IMG/VR virus record: IMGVR_UViG_3300022698_000267
Location: 209,564 to 273,563 of that record
DNA: 64,000 bases
Direction: 5' to 3' (one strand)
From: a virus
Below the pieces are notes generated by a model that was given only the letters and a program-made list of their open reading frames with translations, searched no databases and was not told where the DNA came from. The position numbers and the translations under genes are program-made. This document shows positions 8,040 to 15,184 of the stretch, one piece after another; positions within the stretch are counted from its first letter, which is position 1; each line of letters begins with the position of its first letter.

Positions 8040-8993
8040 TTGGGAAAAAACAATGGTAGAATTCTAAAAATTATTGATGGTTCAGCTAATACTCCTTTGG
8101 TTGATGACATCTGTTTCAATTCTAATTTAATTGGTTCGGAAGTCAAAGATGTTGTTAGTACATTTTCCGATAAAGAAACTCAAATAGAAATCGAAGAAAA
8201 TATGCGAGGTTGTGATGTATTTGTGATTCAACCTACTTCTTCACCAGCCAATGAACATTTGATGCAATTATATTTCATACTAGATGCTTTAAAAAGAAGT
8301 AATTGTTGGCGGGTTACGGCAGTTATTCCTTACTATGGTTATGGAAGACAGGATAAAAAGTTGAAGCCCAGAGTTCCAATCTCTGCCAAATCTGTAGCCA
8401 GTTTAATTGAGTTTGGTGGAGTTAATAGAGTCCTCACTATGGATCTTCATGCTAATCAAATTCAAGGATTTTTTAATTGTCCAGTTGACAATTTATTTGC
8501 ATCTTCCATATTTTTGCCTTATATGCGTAAGCATGTAGACCCAAATTCTGTGATAGTATCACCAGATGAAGGTGGAATTGCCAGGGCGGTTCATTACTCT
8601 AAAGCTTTAGGACTTCCTGCAGCAATGATTCATAAATCAAGACTCATAGCAAATGAAGTTGACAAGATGATACTATTAGGTTCTGTAAGAAATATGCACG
8701 CAATCATTATCGATGATATGTGTGATACAGCAACCACACTTTGTAAAGGTGCTGCTATTTTAAAAGATGCTGGAGCATTAAGTGTGGAAGCTTTTGTAAC
8801 ACATGGTGTATTTTCCGGTAAGGCTTACGAAAAAATAGCAGATTCTGCCTTCGAGGTTGTTAATGTGACAGATTCAATAAAACAGTCGACTATTTACACA
8901 GAAAAAATCAATGTCATCTCTTGTGCAGACCTTTTTGCAAAAGCAATTTTGAATATTCATGATGAAACTTCAGTTAGTTGTCTCTTCGAGTAA
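8040..8993 (+). CDS. prs: Ribose-phosphate pyrophosphokinase (PRPP synthetase family)
   Basis: A 317-residue full-length Prs-family protein starting with TTG after GGGGGGACA. Family motifs are in place: the ANEHLM substrate segment, the PYYGYGRQDKK ATP loop, TMDLHANQIQGFF, VDNLFAS, VSPDEGG, and the PRPP loop DDMCDTATTL, ending ESVSCLFE-like (ETSVSCLFE). The enzyme makes PRPP from ribose-5-phosphate and ATP, feeding purine, pyrimidine and NAD synthesis. Differences from housekeeping Prs include Glu in VSPDEGG, Cys in the PRPP loop, and HKSR instead of the usual DKRR. The ADPR-pyrophosphate synthetases of phage NAD-reconstitution pathways are annotated as Prs, so substrate could differ. Two P-loop paralogues flank it and pncB lies 7 kb away. 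Confidence 0.9.
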   Translation: MGKNNGRILKIIDGSANTPLVDDICFNSNLIGSEVKDVVSTFSDKETQIEIEENMRGCDVFVIQPTSSPANEHLMQLYFILDALKRSNCWRVTAVIPYYGYGRQDKKLKPRVPISAKSVASLIEFGGVNRVLTMDLHANQIQGFFNCPVDNLFASSIFLPYMRKHVDPNSVIVSPDEGGIARAVHYSKALGLPAAMIHKSRLIANEVDKMILLGSVRNMHAIIIDDMCDTATTLCKGAAILKDAGALSVEAFVTHGVFSGKAYEKIADSAFEVVNVTDSIKQSTIYTEKINVISCADLFAKAILNIHDETSVSCLFE

Positions 8994-8998
8994 CAAAA

Positions 8999-9005
8999 AA
9001 TACTA
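8999..9005 (+). promoter_or_regulatory. AATACTA promoter-like motif
   Basis: AATACTA lies just after the prs stop codon and 35 bases before the start of the second P-loop gene. The sequence between them is very AT-rich. It is one of the repeated intergenic heptamers of this genome. Confidence 0.4.
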
Positions 9006-9039
9006 AAATTTATAGAAATTAATTTCAATGGAGGGTAGC

Positions 9040-9291
9040 ATGGGGAAAAAGGAGTTACAAATACTGATAATTGGAGAAGCTGGTAGAGGTAAATCTACAA
9101 TGGCTAGAATTATTCAACATGCTTTACAAGATCGTGAGTTTGATGATGTAACTATTAAAGATGAAATTGTAGAAGGTGTTCCAGATTCTTTCAATGAGGA
9201 CGTCAGTATGAATCTTCGTTGTGAGGCTATAAAGGATCTTTCAGTACTCATTAAAACCAAACAGTCGGTGAAAGGAGGATTCAATGTTTAG
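9040..9291 (+). CDS. Small P-loop protein (paralogue 2)
   Basis: An 83-residue protein with Walker A GEAGRGKST (12-20) and the same layout as the protein at 7663-7998, ending shortly after the shared L(R/K)CEA segment. ATG 9040 is chosen over 9028, because ATGGAGGG at 9028-9035 serves as its ribosome site. It overlaps the transglycosylase start by 8 bases, suggesting translational coupling. It has no visible Walker B. It may be a truncated NTPase or a nucleotide-sensing adaptor; function is unknown. Confidence 0.65.
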   Translation: MGKKELQILIIGEAGRGKSTMARIIQHALQDREFDDVTIKDEIVEGVPDSFNEDVSMNLRCEAIKDLSVLIKTKQSVKGGFNV

Positions 9292-9955
9292 AAAATTTGT
9301 TACAAGCAATACATTTATAGCTATAGTTTTAACTGTTATAGCTATGGGAGTCTTTGCAGTAATGGATTTTTTCCCACGATTGAGTGCTTCAGTTTCTGAG
9401 AATTCTATTGAGAGACCTGACATGCTCTCAGAGGTTTTTTTTGAATCAGAGGTTCCATTTAGGCAAATTGGACCTCTTAGACAACCAGAAACGGATGATC
9501 AGAAAATAATACGTTTTTCCTCTATTATAGAAAAAAGGCAGCCTCGTTTGGATCCAGCTATAGCAGAACAGATTGCTAAGTGTACATTGATATCTTCCAA
9601 ACGTTATGGATTCCCTCCGGAAATGATTCTTGCTTTGATGAAAAGGGAATCTACATTTATTCCAACTTTAGTTTCTAGTGCAGGTTGTAAAGGTTTGATG
9701 CAAGTGTACCCTGAAAAGCATCTGAAGAAATTAAAAAGAAGAGGGATTTCTAAAGATTCACCAAAGATTTTTTACATCGCTCCAAATATTGATATTGGAT
9801 GCGAAATTCTTAGGGAGTATTATGATTCTGCAAAAGGGAATGTTAAACAAGCCCTAAAACAGTATGTTGGTGGGAAACATGATACGTATCTAACCGATGT
9901 CACTGTGGAATTTACTTCCTTAATGTTGGAAAAGTTTGATTCTTCCAACATGTAA
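9284..9955 (+). CDS. Membrane-anchored lytic transglycosylase (SLT family)
   Basis: A 223-residue protein with an N-terminal membrane segment (about 11-29) followed by a ~70-residue linker and a C-terminal lysozyme-like SLT domain. Family features: the catalytic Glu122 in LMKRES, SSAGCKGLMQV matching the S-x-GA-x-GLMQ motif, a central NIDIGCEILREYY helix, and KQALKQYVGG near the end. It would cleave peptidoglycan glycan strands, either in lysis or for membrane-side wall remodelling. The membrane anchor and position among metabolic genes, with no holin next to it, leave its stage uncertain. Confidence 0.85.
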   Translation: MFRKFVTSNTFIAIVLTVIAMGVFAVMDFFPRLSASVSENSIERPDMLSEVFFESEVPFRQIGPLRQPETDDQKIIRFSSIIEKRQPRLDPAIAEQIAKCTLISSKRYGFPPEMILALMKRESTFIPTLVSSAGCKGLMQVYPEKHLKKLKRRGISKDSPKIFYIAPNIDIGCEILREYYDSAKGNVKQALKQYVGGKHDTYLTDVTVEFTSLMLEKFDSSNM

Positions 9956-9967
9956 TAGGAGAAAATC

Positions 9968-10285
9968 ATGAATACCGATCGTATGACAAAAGATGAGAAG
10001 TCAATTCTTCTATATCTAGAATCCTGTGCAACCGATGATATTGGTAGAATAGATTCTAGAAAGATTAATGATATCGATCTGGAAATAATGAAAAAATGGA
10101 ATAAAAGTGGTTTTATTTCATTTGGAAGATTAAGATCTGCCGATATTAAATCTGGGAGTTTCAAAGCCACATGGGTTAAACTGTCTGATGAAGCTTGGGA
10201 AACTGCTTTCAAATTGCGAAAGGAAAGAGCTTTAAGGATGGAGAAGAATTACCCTTATGAAAGGAAAGAGATAGGTGTTCTATAA
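9968..10285 (+). CDS. Hypothetical protein, possibly winged-helix
   Basis: A 105-residue basic protein following AGGAGAAAATC. The order of predicted helices (KDEKSILLYLESCA, DLEIMKKWNKSGFISFGRL) followed by a beta turn and WVKLSDEAWETAFKLR resembles the arrangement of small MarR/winged-helix proteins (wing then LTDKG-like helix). That resemblance is only structural guesswork. The end overlaps the next gene by 11 bases, so the two are probably translated together. Confidence 0.55.
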   Translation: MNTDRMTKDEKSILLYLESCATDDIGRIDSRKINDIDLEIMKKWNKSGFISFGRLRSADIKSGSFKATWVKLSDEAWETAFKLRKERALRMEKNYPYERKEIGVL

Positions 10286-10757
10286 CACACCAGAAAAATT
10301 GGAACCTCTACTTTGGGCTGTGGAACAGACATGGGAAATAACTCAAAGAGAGGATTATCATCCCGAAATTTATGTGCATCTGCACCTTCTACAATGTTTC
10401 TATATAGCTGTTAAGGAAACCAGAGACATAGATATTATAGTTGCTGCCCTAGTTCATGATGTTGGAAAAGTTGGTGGTAGCCATGGACATGAAAAACGTT
10501 CTGTTGATATGCTGGAATGTCACTGTTCTGAGAAGACCCTTTGGTTAATCGAACAACATATTAAAATTTGGTCTCTTTTAACAGGACAAATGAAGAAAAG
10601 GTCAAAGGTTCAGAATCTAATGTCACATCCATGGTTTCTAGATTTAATACTTCTGGCTAGAATTGATAAGATGGGAAGGAATTTGGGCAGGACAGTTTAC
10701 TATGATAAAGAAGAGATTATCAACACCATCCTAGAAGCAAAAATCCATAATTCTTAG
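10275..10757 (+). CDS. HD-domain metal-dependent phosphohydrolase
   Basis: A 160-residue HD-superfamily protein starting with GTG inside the previous gene. Metal ligands are visible: His35 or His37 in YVHLHLLQ, the HD pair H61-D62 in ALVHDVGK, His72 in GHEKRS, His95 in IEQHI and a late Asp in ARIDKMGR. The VHDVGK form is typical of HD phosphohydrolases acting on nucleotides or cyclic nucleotides. A role in dNTP or nucleotide turnover would fit the neighbourhood, but the substrate cannot be told. It does not resemble the YfbR/DatZ branch closely. Confidence 0.75.
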   Translation: MFYNTPEKLEPLLWAVEQTWEITQREDYHPEIYVHLHLLQCFYIAVKETRDIDIIVAALVHDVGKVGGSHGHEKRSVDMLECHCSEKTLWLIEQHIKIWSLLTGQMKKRSKVQNLMSHPWFLDLILLARIDKMGRNLGRTVYYDKEEIINTILEAKIHNS

Positions 10758-10759
10758 TG

Positions 10760-10802
10760 AATTCAAAAAATATTTGAATTAAATTCAAAAAAATACTATA
10801 TT
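10760..10802 (+). promoter_or_regulatory. Promoter with overlapping palindrome upstream of rtcB
   Basis: TTGAAT (10774-10779), a 17-bp spacer and TATATT (10797-10802) form a good sigma70-type promoter ending 25 bp before the rtcB start. An 8-bp palindrome, AATTCAAA (10760-10767) with TTTGAATT (10773-10780), covers the -35 box and would suit a dimeric repressor. The half-site ATTCAAA recurs directly after it. An AATACTA heptamer (10792-10798) overlaps the -10. Confidence 0.6.
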
Positions 10803-10827
10803 TCTATAAAATAAATGGAGAATAAGA

Positions 10828-12012
10828 ATGTTAACTTATCGAGATAAACCAAAAGACTATAAAATATTTGGAATTCCAGGTGTGGATTTTGAGTACGAAG
10901 CTCTTGAACAGATGAATAAAGTTATGTCCATTCCTGTTAGCTTAGAAGGGGCTGTAATGCCTGACGCTCACGTTGGATATGGTATGCCTATTGGTGGAGT
11001 AGCTGCTTTAAAGGATGCAGTAAGTCCCAATTTCGTGGGATATGATATAGCTTGTCGAATGACTCTTACTATTTTGGATATTGACATTCCAGAACTTTTA
11101 AAGAATCGAGAACTTATAGCTGGACATATGTTAGCTTCTTCAAGTTTTGGGGTAGGATCTATTTCTAATCGAAGAACAGATCATCCAGTTATGTATTCTC
11201 CTCTATGGAAAGAGCTTTCACATCTTAAAGAGTTGCAGTCTTTGGCTGAGGAACAATTGGGAACCAGTGGATCTGGAAATCATTTCTTCAATGCTATGAT
11301 AGGTCAGGTAGTAAATGAAGCAGATTGGTTACCTTTGAATGTTGGTGACAAATTTGTTGCTATTATGACACATTCTGGAAGTCGTGGAGTTGGTCATAAA
11401 TTAGCTACTCATTATATTAAATTAGCAAAACAAGAAACTAAGGCTATTGCCAAAGGAATTCCAAGAGATTATGAGTGGTTAGATATCAGAAAAGATTCTG
11501 GTCGTGAATATTTGAAAGTAATGTCTTTAATGGGTGAATACGCGGAAGCAAATCATCAGATTATTCACGATTCTTTTCTGAAAAAGTCAGGATTAAAACA
11601 GATTGTTCGTTATCAAAATCATCATAATTTTGCTTGGGAAGGACCTAATGGAATAGTTATACATCGTAAGGGTGCAACCCCTGCTCAATTAGGACAGATT
11701 GGAATAATTCCAGGTTCAAGTGGAACAGCTTCTTATCTTGTTGAAGGAAGAGGAGAGGTCACTGGTTTATGTTCCTCAAGTCATGGTGCTGGTAGAAAGT
11801 TCAGTAGGAATGAAGCAAAGGCAAAGTATAAAAAGCATATTGTCGATGCTCATATGAAAGATTACGATATTCTTGGTATTGGGATAAACAAAGATGAAAC
11901 TTTGATGGCTTATAAGGATATTGAGCACGTTATGGATTTACAAAAAGATCTTGTTTCTCCAGTAGCAAGAATGCTTCCAAAGGTTGTCATCATGGCTGGA
12001 AAAAGAAATTAG
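10828..12012 (+). CDS. rtcB: RtcB-family RNA ligase
   Basis: A 394-residue RtcB ligase, which joins 2',3'-cyclic phosphate and 5'-OH RNA ends using GTP and Mn2+, as needed to repair tRNA or rRNA cut by ribotoxins. Conserved parts are present: PDAHVGYGMPIGGV, a metal-site Cys76 in VGYDIACRM (a variant of the common DVGCGM), GTSGSGNHF, HSGSRGVGH, HHNFAWE, a PGSSGTASYLVEG loop, and SSSHGAGR containing the His that is guanylylated. Length matches the shorter bacterial RtcB subfamilies. It has its own promoter with a palindrome. A GGQ-domain release-factor-like gene lies 3.4 kb downstream. Confidence 0.92.
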   Translation: MLTYRDKPKDYKIFGIPGVDFEYEALEQMNKVMSIPVSLEGAVMPDAHVGYGMPIGGVAALKDAVSPNFVGYDIACRMTLTILDIDIPELLKNRELIAGHMLASSSFGVGSISNRRTDHPVMYSPLWKELSHLKELQSLAEEQLGTSGSGNHFFNAMIGQVVNEADWLPLNVGDKFVAIMTHSGSRGVGHKLATHYIKLAKQETKAIAKGIPRDYEWLDIRKDSGREYLKVMSLMGEYAEANHQIIHDSFLKKSGLKQIVRYQNHHNFAWEGPNGIVIHRKGATPAQLGQIGIIPGSSGTASYLVEGRGEVTGLCSSSHGAGRKFSRNEAKAKYKKHIVDAHMKDYDILGIGINKDETLMAYKDIEHVMDLQKDLVSPVARMLPKVVIMAGKRN

Positions 12013-12113
12013 ATTTTTTTTCAATAATTACCCGATTAAGTAAGTGAAAAATACTATATATAGAATATAGATTTTTTATTTACTATTTTAAATGTAAACG
12101 AAAGGAGAGAATC
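12013..12113 (+). promoter_or_regulatory. AT-rich intergenic region with AATACTA motif
   Basis: An extremely AT-rich stretch containing AATACTA (12051-12057), directly followed by a short palindrome ctatatatag. A strong ribosome site (AAAGGAGAG) lies before the next ATG. A promoter for the VWA cassette is likely. No convincing -35 box or terminator is visible. Confidence 0.4.
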
Positions 12114-12497
12114 ATGGAAGAAAAAGACAAAAATGGAGCAGTAGCAACCAGCAATCCCTCAGCAGTAGTGGAGGTTCCCGGTGCCTTTATGTATTCCTTG
12201 AAAAGGAACAACAAGCAGATTCGGGATGACAGGGCCATGGCCATCGCTGAGGACACTCAGCTTATCTACAAGCGGACCATGGAAGACCTGGAAGTCGCAT
12301 TGAAGAGAATGCGACGGGAACAGGAAAATATGCTGGATTTGTCACCCACCGACGCCCGGAGCCTGGTTTTGGCAAGCGATTTCGATTCCAAGGAATACGT
12401 CAACAAAGACGTGGAATTGGGAGTAAAAATCCGCAATACCGAAATCAAATTGGAAATTGCCAAGGCCCGATATGAATACCTGTTCGGCGAAGTGTAA
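12114..12497 (+). CDS. Hypothetical coiled-coil protein of a GC-richer cassette
   Basis: A 127-residue, mostly helical protein. A disordered N-terminus (about 1-22) is followed by a long charged helical segment (about 28-80) and a second helix near the C-terminus, with no Cys and no membrane segment. Base composition is clearly richer in G and C than the genes on either side, using codons such as CGG, GCC, GAC and CTG that are rare elsewhere here. Together with the VWA gene it looks like a cassette with a different history. The helix pattern suggests oligomerisation. Function is unknown. Confidence 0.7.
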   Translation: MEEKDKNGAVATSNPSAVVEVPGAFMYSLKRNNKQIRDDRAMAIAEDTQLIYKRTMEDLEVALKRMRREQENMLDLSPTDARSLVLASDFDSKEYVNKDVELGVKIRNTEIKLEIAKARYEYLFGEV

Positions 12498-12501
12498 ACC
12501 A

Positions 12502-12645
12502 ATGAAACCTTTTCGCAACATTCTCATAAAGTTCAAAGAGTTTGTTGCGAAAAAGTGGTTTCAATTTCGTTGTCCACATCAACATTTGCATGTATGGCCT
12601 CATATGTATGTATGTGATCGGTGTGGAAAAACTTTTAAAGATTAA
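12502..12645 (+). CDS. Small Zn-finger-like protein
   Basis: A 47-residue protein with a basic amphipathic N-terminus, then CPHQHLHVWPH and CDRCG, a Cys2/His-rich arrangement likely to bind one zinc ion. The start at ATG 12502 lies 4 bases after the preceding stop. An upstream in-frame ATG at 12457 lies within the previous gene and gives a less natural protein. An imperfect 13-bp inverted repeat (12507-12519 with 12543-12555) falls inside the coding sequence. It is placed between the coiled-coil and VWA genes and may be a partner of either. Confidence 0.5.
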   Translation: MKPFRNILIKFKEFVAKKWFQFRCPHQHLHVWPHMYVCDRCGKTFKD

Positions 12646-12659
12646 AAAGGAGGATTAAA

Positions 12660-13529
12660 ATGGGTGGTGGAACATATTCATCAACAGCCAGAGCTACCAG
12701 GGCATTTCATTCTGGATATCATACGAAGTCGGCCCAAGAAATTTTTACCCAAAGAAACATCAACAATGCCATGAGCCCCTATGGTCTTGGGATTCGGGAA
12801 TCCAGGGATTCAGAAGAGCATCCAAAATCATATCCGATTATACTAGGTCTTGACGTAACTGGATCGATGGGAAGCGTTCCTCATTTTCTGGTAAAGGAAG
12901 GTCTTCCGAAAATCATGGATGGTATTATTGAAGCCGGAATTCCTGATCCTCAGGTTTTGTTTTTGGGGATTGGTGATCATCAAGTCGATGATGCTCCAAT
13001 TCAAGTCGGCCAATTTGAAAGTTCGGATGAACTTCTGGATAAATGGTTGACCGATATTTATTTGGAAGGTGGGGGTGGTGCAAATGCCGGTGAAAGTTAC
13101 TTTTTGGCCTGGTACGTTGCAGCCAAACACACTGAAACGGACAGTTTTATAAAACGTCAACAGAAGGGCATCCTTTTCACAATCGGTGATGAGCCAGATC
13201 TGCGTACTTTTTCTGGAAAGTCTGCAAAAAATATATTTGGTGCTGGTGAATATGCCAAAGAGTATTCGGACTTTGCATTGTTGGAAGAAGCAATGTTGAC
13301 TTACAATGTATTCCATATCAATATCAATGAAACCAGTTCCGGTTCCAGAAGAATGGTCCAAGATGGATGGAAACAAATTCTGGCAGACAACGCTTTATTT
13401 GCGAATCGGAGGGAAGATGTTGTTGGAATCATTACCGATAAGATTGTCGAAATTTACAAGGCCACAGAAACGGCGCCGACCATTGTACCGGAAGAGTACG
13501 TCGAAACATCAGTAGAGGAAATGCTGTGA
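12660..13529 (+). CDS. von Willebrand factor A (VWA) domain protein
   Basis: A 289-residue soluble protein following AAAGGAGGA. Residues about 58-255 form a VWA fold. The first strand ends in a metal-ion site, ILGLDVTGSMGS (MIDAS D65-x-T-G-S), a later Thr/Gly-rich loop contains LEGGGGANAGES, and the third segment ILFTIGDEPDL supplies the distal acidic ligands. The N-terminus is Gly/Ser-rich with an SSTARATRAF stretch. There is no signal peptide or membrane anchor, so it is cytoplasmic or a virion component. VWA proteins mediate protein contacts and often work with AAA+ ATPases; no MoxR-like partner is visible next to it. Its end overlaps the PurA-homologue start by four bases. Composition is GC-richer than flanking genes. 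Confidence 0.85.
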   Translation: MGGGTYSSTARATRAFHSGYHTKSAQEIFTQRNINNAMSPYGLGIRESRDSEEHPKSYPIILGLDVTGSMGSVPHFLVKEGLPKIMDGIIEAGIPDPQVLFLGIGDHQVDDAPIQVGQFESSDELLDKWLTDIYLEGGGGANAGESYFLAWYVAAKHTETDSFIKRQQKGILFTIGDEPDLRTFSGKSAKNIFGAGEYAKEYSDFALLEEAMLTYNVFHININETSSGSRRMVQDGWKQILADNALFANRREDVVGIITDKIVEIYKATETAPTIVPEEYVETSVEEML

Positions 13530-14677
13530 TATCAAAAGCCGTTATTGATTGCGGATTTGGAGATGCTGGCAAAGGAAAAGTTGTAAGTTACCTTTGTCAG
13601 CATTTCAGTAATCCTTTGGTAATTCGTTTTTCTGGTGGACAGCAGGCTGCTCATCATGTCGTGCTGCCTGACGGTCCAGACCACGTTTTTTCCAATTTTG
13701 GTAGTGGTACCCTCCAGGGAGTTCCCACCTATTGGGCTAAATATTGTACAGTGGATCCAGTAGGAATTTTAAATGAATTAGACGTTCTGAAAGAAAAAGG
13801 CATTGAACCGAAATTATACATTGATAGTCTTTGTCCTGTGACAACTCCGTTTGAGAAGTATTTGAATGTTGTTCAAAATCGGAGAAACGAACATGGCAGT
13901 TGTCAAGTCGGTGTTGGACCAACTTATCAACGAGAAGAGGACTTTTTTCATTTGCAGTTCAGGGATCTTTTCAATCCTACTGTTCTCAAAATCAAATTGG
14001 ATATGTTTCAGAAACATTACTATCCAATGTCCAGATATGCCCATTCTACATTACAGGCTGATGATTTTAAAAAAGCTGAAATTGAATTTTTCAGTTGTGT
14101 AGAAGAGTTGGTAAATTGTCCTAATGTAATTCGTGTTAGTCATTTTCCAAGTGGCTATGAAGATTACATTTTTGAATCTTCTCAAGGTCTTCTTTTGGAT
14201 CAACATATTGGTTTTTTTCCTCATGTATCTAGGGGTAACTTTGGAACTAAAAATATACTGAATATGGGGTTTAATAGTTTTTCAGTAACTTTGGTTACAA
14301 GGGCATATCAGACCCGTCATGGAAATGGACCAATGACCAATGAGGACATTCCTCATAAAATAAAGGTAAATCCGTATGAAGAAAATCCCGATGACAATGC
14401 TCAAGGCAAATTTAGGATTTCTTTACTAGATTTGGATTTACTAAAGTATTCTATATACAGTGACCCTTACATTTTGAGTTTTAGAACTGAAGTAGATTTA
14501 ATAATTACCTGTTTGGACTTGATTGATGAAGATTACAGACTTACAGTAGATGGGAAAGTTTGTGAATTTAAAAATGAAAGGGATTTTGTTCAGTGTATAA
14601 AGTCTGAACTTGCGATTGACAAAGTGCGTCTCAGTAGGACACCATTTCCAGAAGTGGAGCTTTTCGACTCTTTATAA
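13526..14677 (+). CDS. Adenylosuccinate synthetase family protein (PurA/PurZ-like)
   Basis: A 383-residue homologue of adenylosuccinate synthetase, about 50 residues shorter than bacterial PurA. It starts with a GTG overlapping the VWA stop. The GTP loop and catalytic Asp are kept: FGDAGKGK with D13. A catalytic His lies in GGQQAAHH (H43, where PurA has GGHNAGH). SQGLLLD preserves the IMP-site Gln. TRHGNGPM corresponds to PurA's TRVGxGPF. Differences are strong: GTTGRGIGP becomes SCQVGVGP, and the Arg-rich loop before the C-terminal domain becomes NAQGKFR. PurA makes adenylosuccinate from IMP; the phage PurZ branch acts on dGMP in making 2-aminoadenine DNA. The retained Asp argues against a classical PurZ, but substrate is open. 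The first ~200 bp are GC-richer than the rest. Confidence 0.85.
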   Translation: MISKAVIDCGFGDAGKGKVVSYLCQHFSNPLVIRFSGGQQAAHHVVLPDGPDHVFSNFGSGTLQGVPTYWAKYCTVDPVGILNELDVLKEKGIEPKLYIDSLCPVTTPFEKYLNVVQNRRNEHGSCQVGVGPTYQREEDFFHLQFRDLFNPTVLKIKLDMFQKHYYPMSRYAHSTLQADDFKKAEIEFFSCVEELVNCPNVIRVSHFPSGYEDYIFESSQGLLLDQHIGFFPHVSRGNFGTKNILNMGFNSFSVTLVTRAYQTRHGNGPMTNEDIPHKIKVNPYEENPDDNAQGKFRISLLDLDLLKYSIYSDPYILSFRTEVDLIITCLDLIDEDYRLTVDGKVCEFKNERDFVQCIKSELAIDKVRLSRTPFPEVELFDSL

Positions 14678-14691
14678 GGAGGGGGTTTTTA

Positions 14692-14844
14692 ATGGCGACA
14701 GCATGTGATTTCACATGGGATTTTTTAATCAAGGAACTTAAACCAATCTTTGGGAATAGAAAAAATTGGAAAAGGTTCTATGCTGTAGCTTCACGATTAC
14801 ATTGGAAAGCATACACCTCCACTCTTTTTCTAACCAAAATATAA
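14692..14844 (+). CDS. Small hypothetical protein, 50 residues
   Basis: A short reading frame beginning ATG at 14692 after a very strong ribosome site (AAGGAGGGGG at 14677-14686) and ending TAA at 14842-14844. The product is basic and aromatic-rich, beginning MATACDFTWDFLIKELK and ending LFLTKI. No motif is recognised. The ribosome site and tight fit between neighbours support it being translated. Confidence 0.6.
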   Translation: MATACDFTWDFLIKELKPIFGNRKNWKRFYAVASRLHWKAYTSTLFLTKI

Positions 14845-14863
14845 AATAATAGAGGATTTTACT

Positions 14864-15172
14864 ATGGCTGGTATTATCTGTGACGTTTGTGGTAAAGATG
14901 ACCTTGACACATTCGTTTGTTCCTGTTCTTTGGGAGCAGCAAGTTTTGCATACTGTGGAGTCTGTTCTGCTATGGGAGCTGAACCACGTGCTGTAGTAGA
15001 AGGCACTGTTGGAATAGCGGGAGGTTTAGAGCATATACATGAGAATTGTCAATTAACCTATTACGATCAATCATCTGATTCTTATATCGATATGAGAGAA
15101 GGACCCCAAAACATTAAATTAAAGGACGGTACGGAGGTTAAAACCAGATCAGAAGTAATAAAACTCATATAG
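14864..15172 (+). CDS. Hypothetical Cys-rich Zn-binding protein
   Basis: A 102-residue protein following AGAGGATTTT. The N-terminal half has six Cys in C-x2-C (C6/C9), C-x-C (C19/C21) and C-x2-C (C31/C34) spacing with short hydrophobic links, suggesting one or two zinc sites. The C-terminal half is acidic and ends with a KDGTEVKTRSEVIKLI helix. It lies in a run of small Zn-ribbon genes before the GGQ protein. A role in RNA or protein binding is plausible but unproven. Confidence 0.6.
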   Translation: MAGIICDVCGKDDLDTFVCSCSLGAASFAYCGVCSAMGAEPRAVVEGTVGIAGGLEHIHENCQLTYYDQSSDSYIDMREGPQNIKLKDGTEVKTRSEVIKLI

Positions 15173-15184
15173 AAGGATGATAAA

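Noticed and set aside
10275-10757. HD protein as DatZ of a 2-aminoadenine pathway
   Set aside because: The order around its HD motif (LLQCFYIAVKE then VHDVGK) is unlike the YfbR/DatZ pattern, and the neighbouring PurA homologue keeps the catalytic Asp that classical PurZ lacks.
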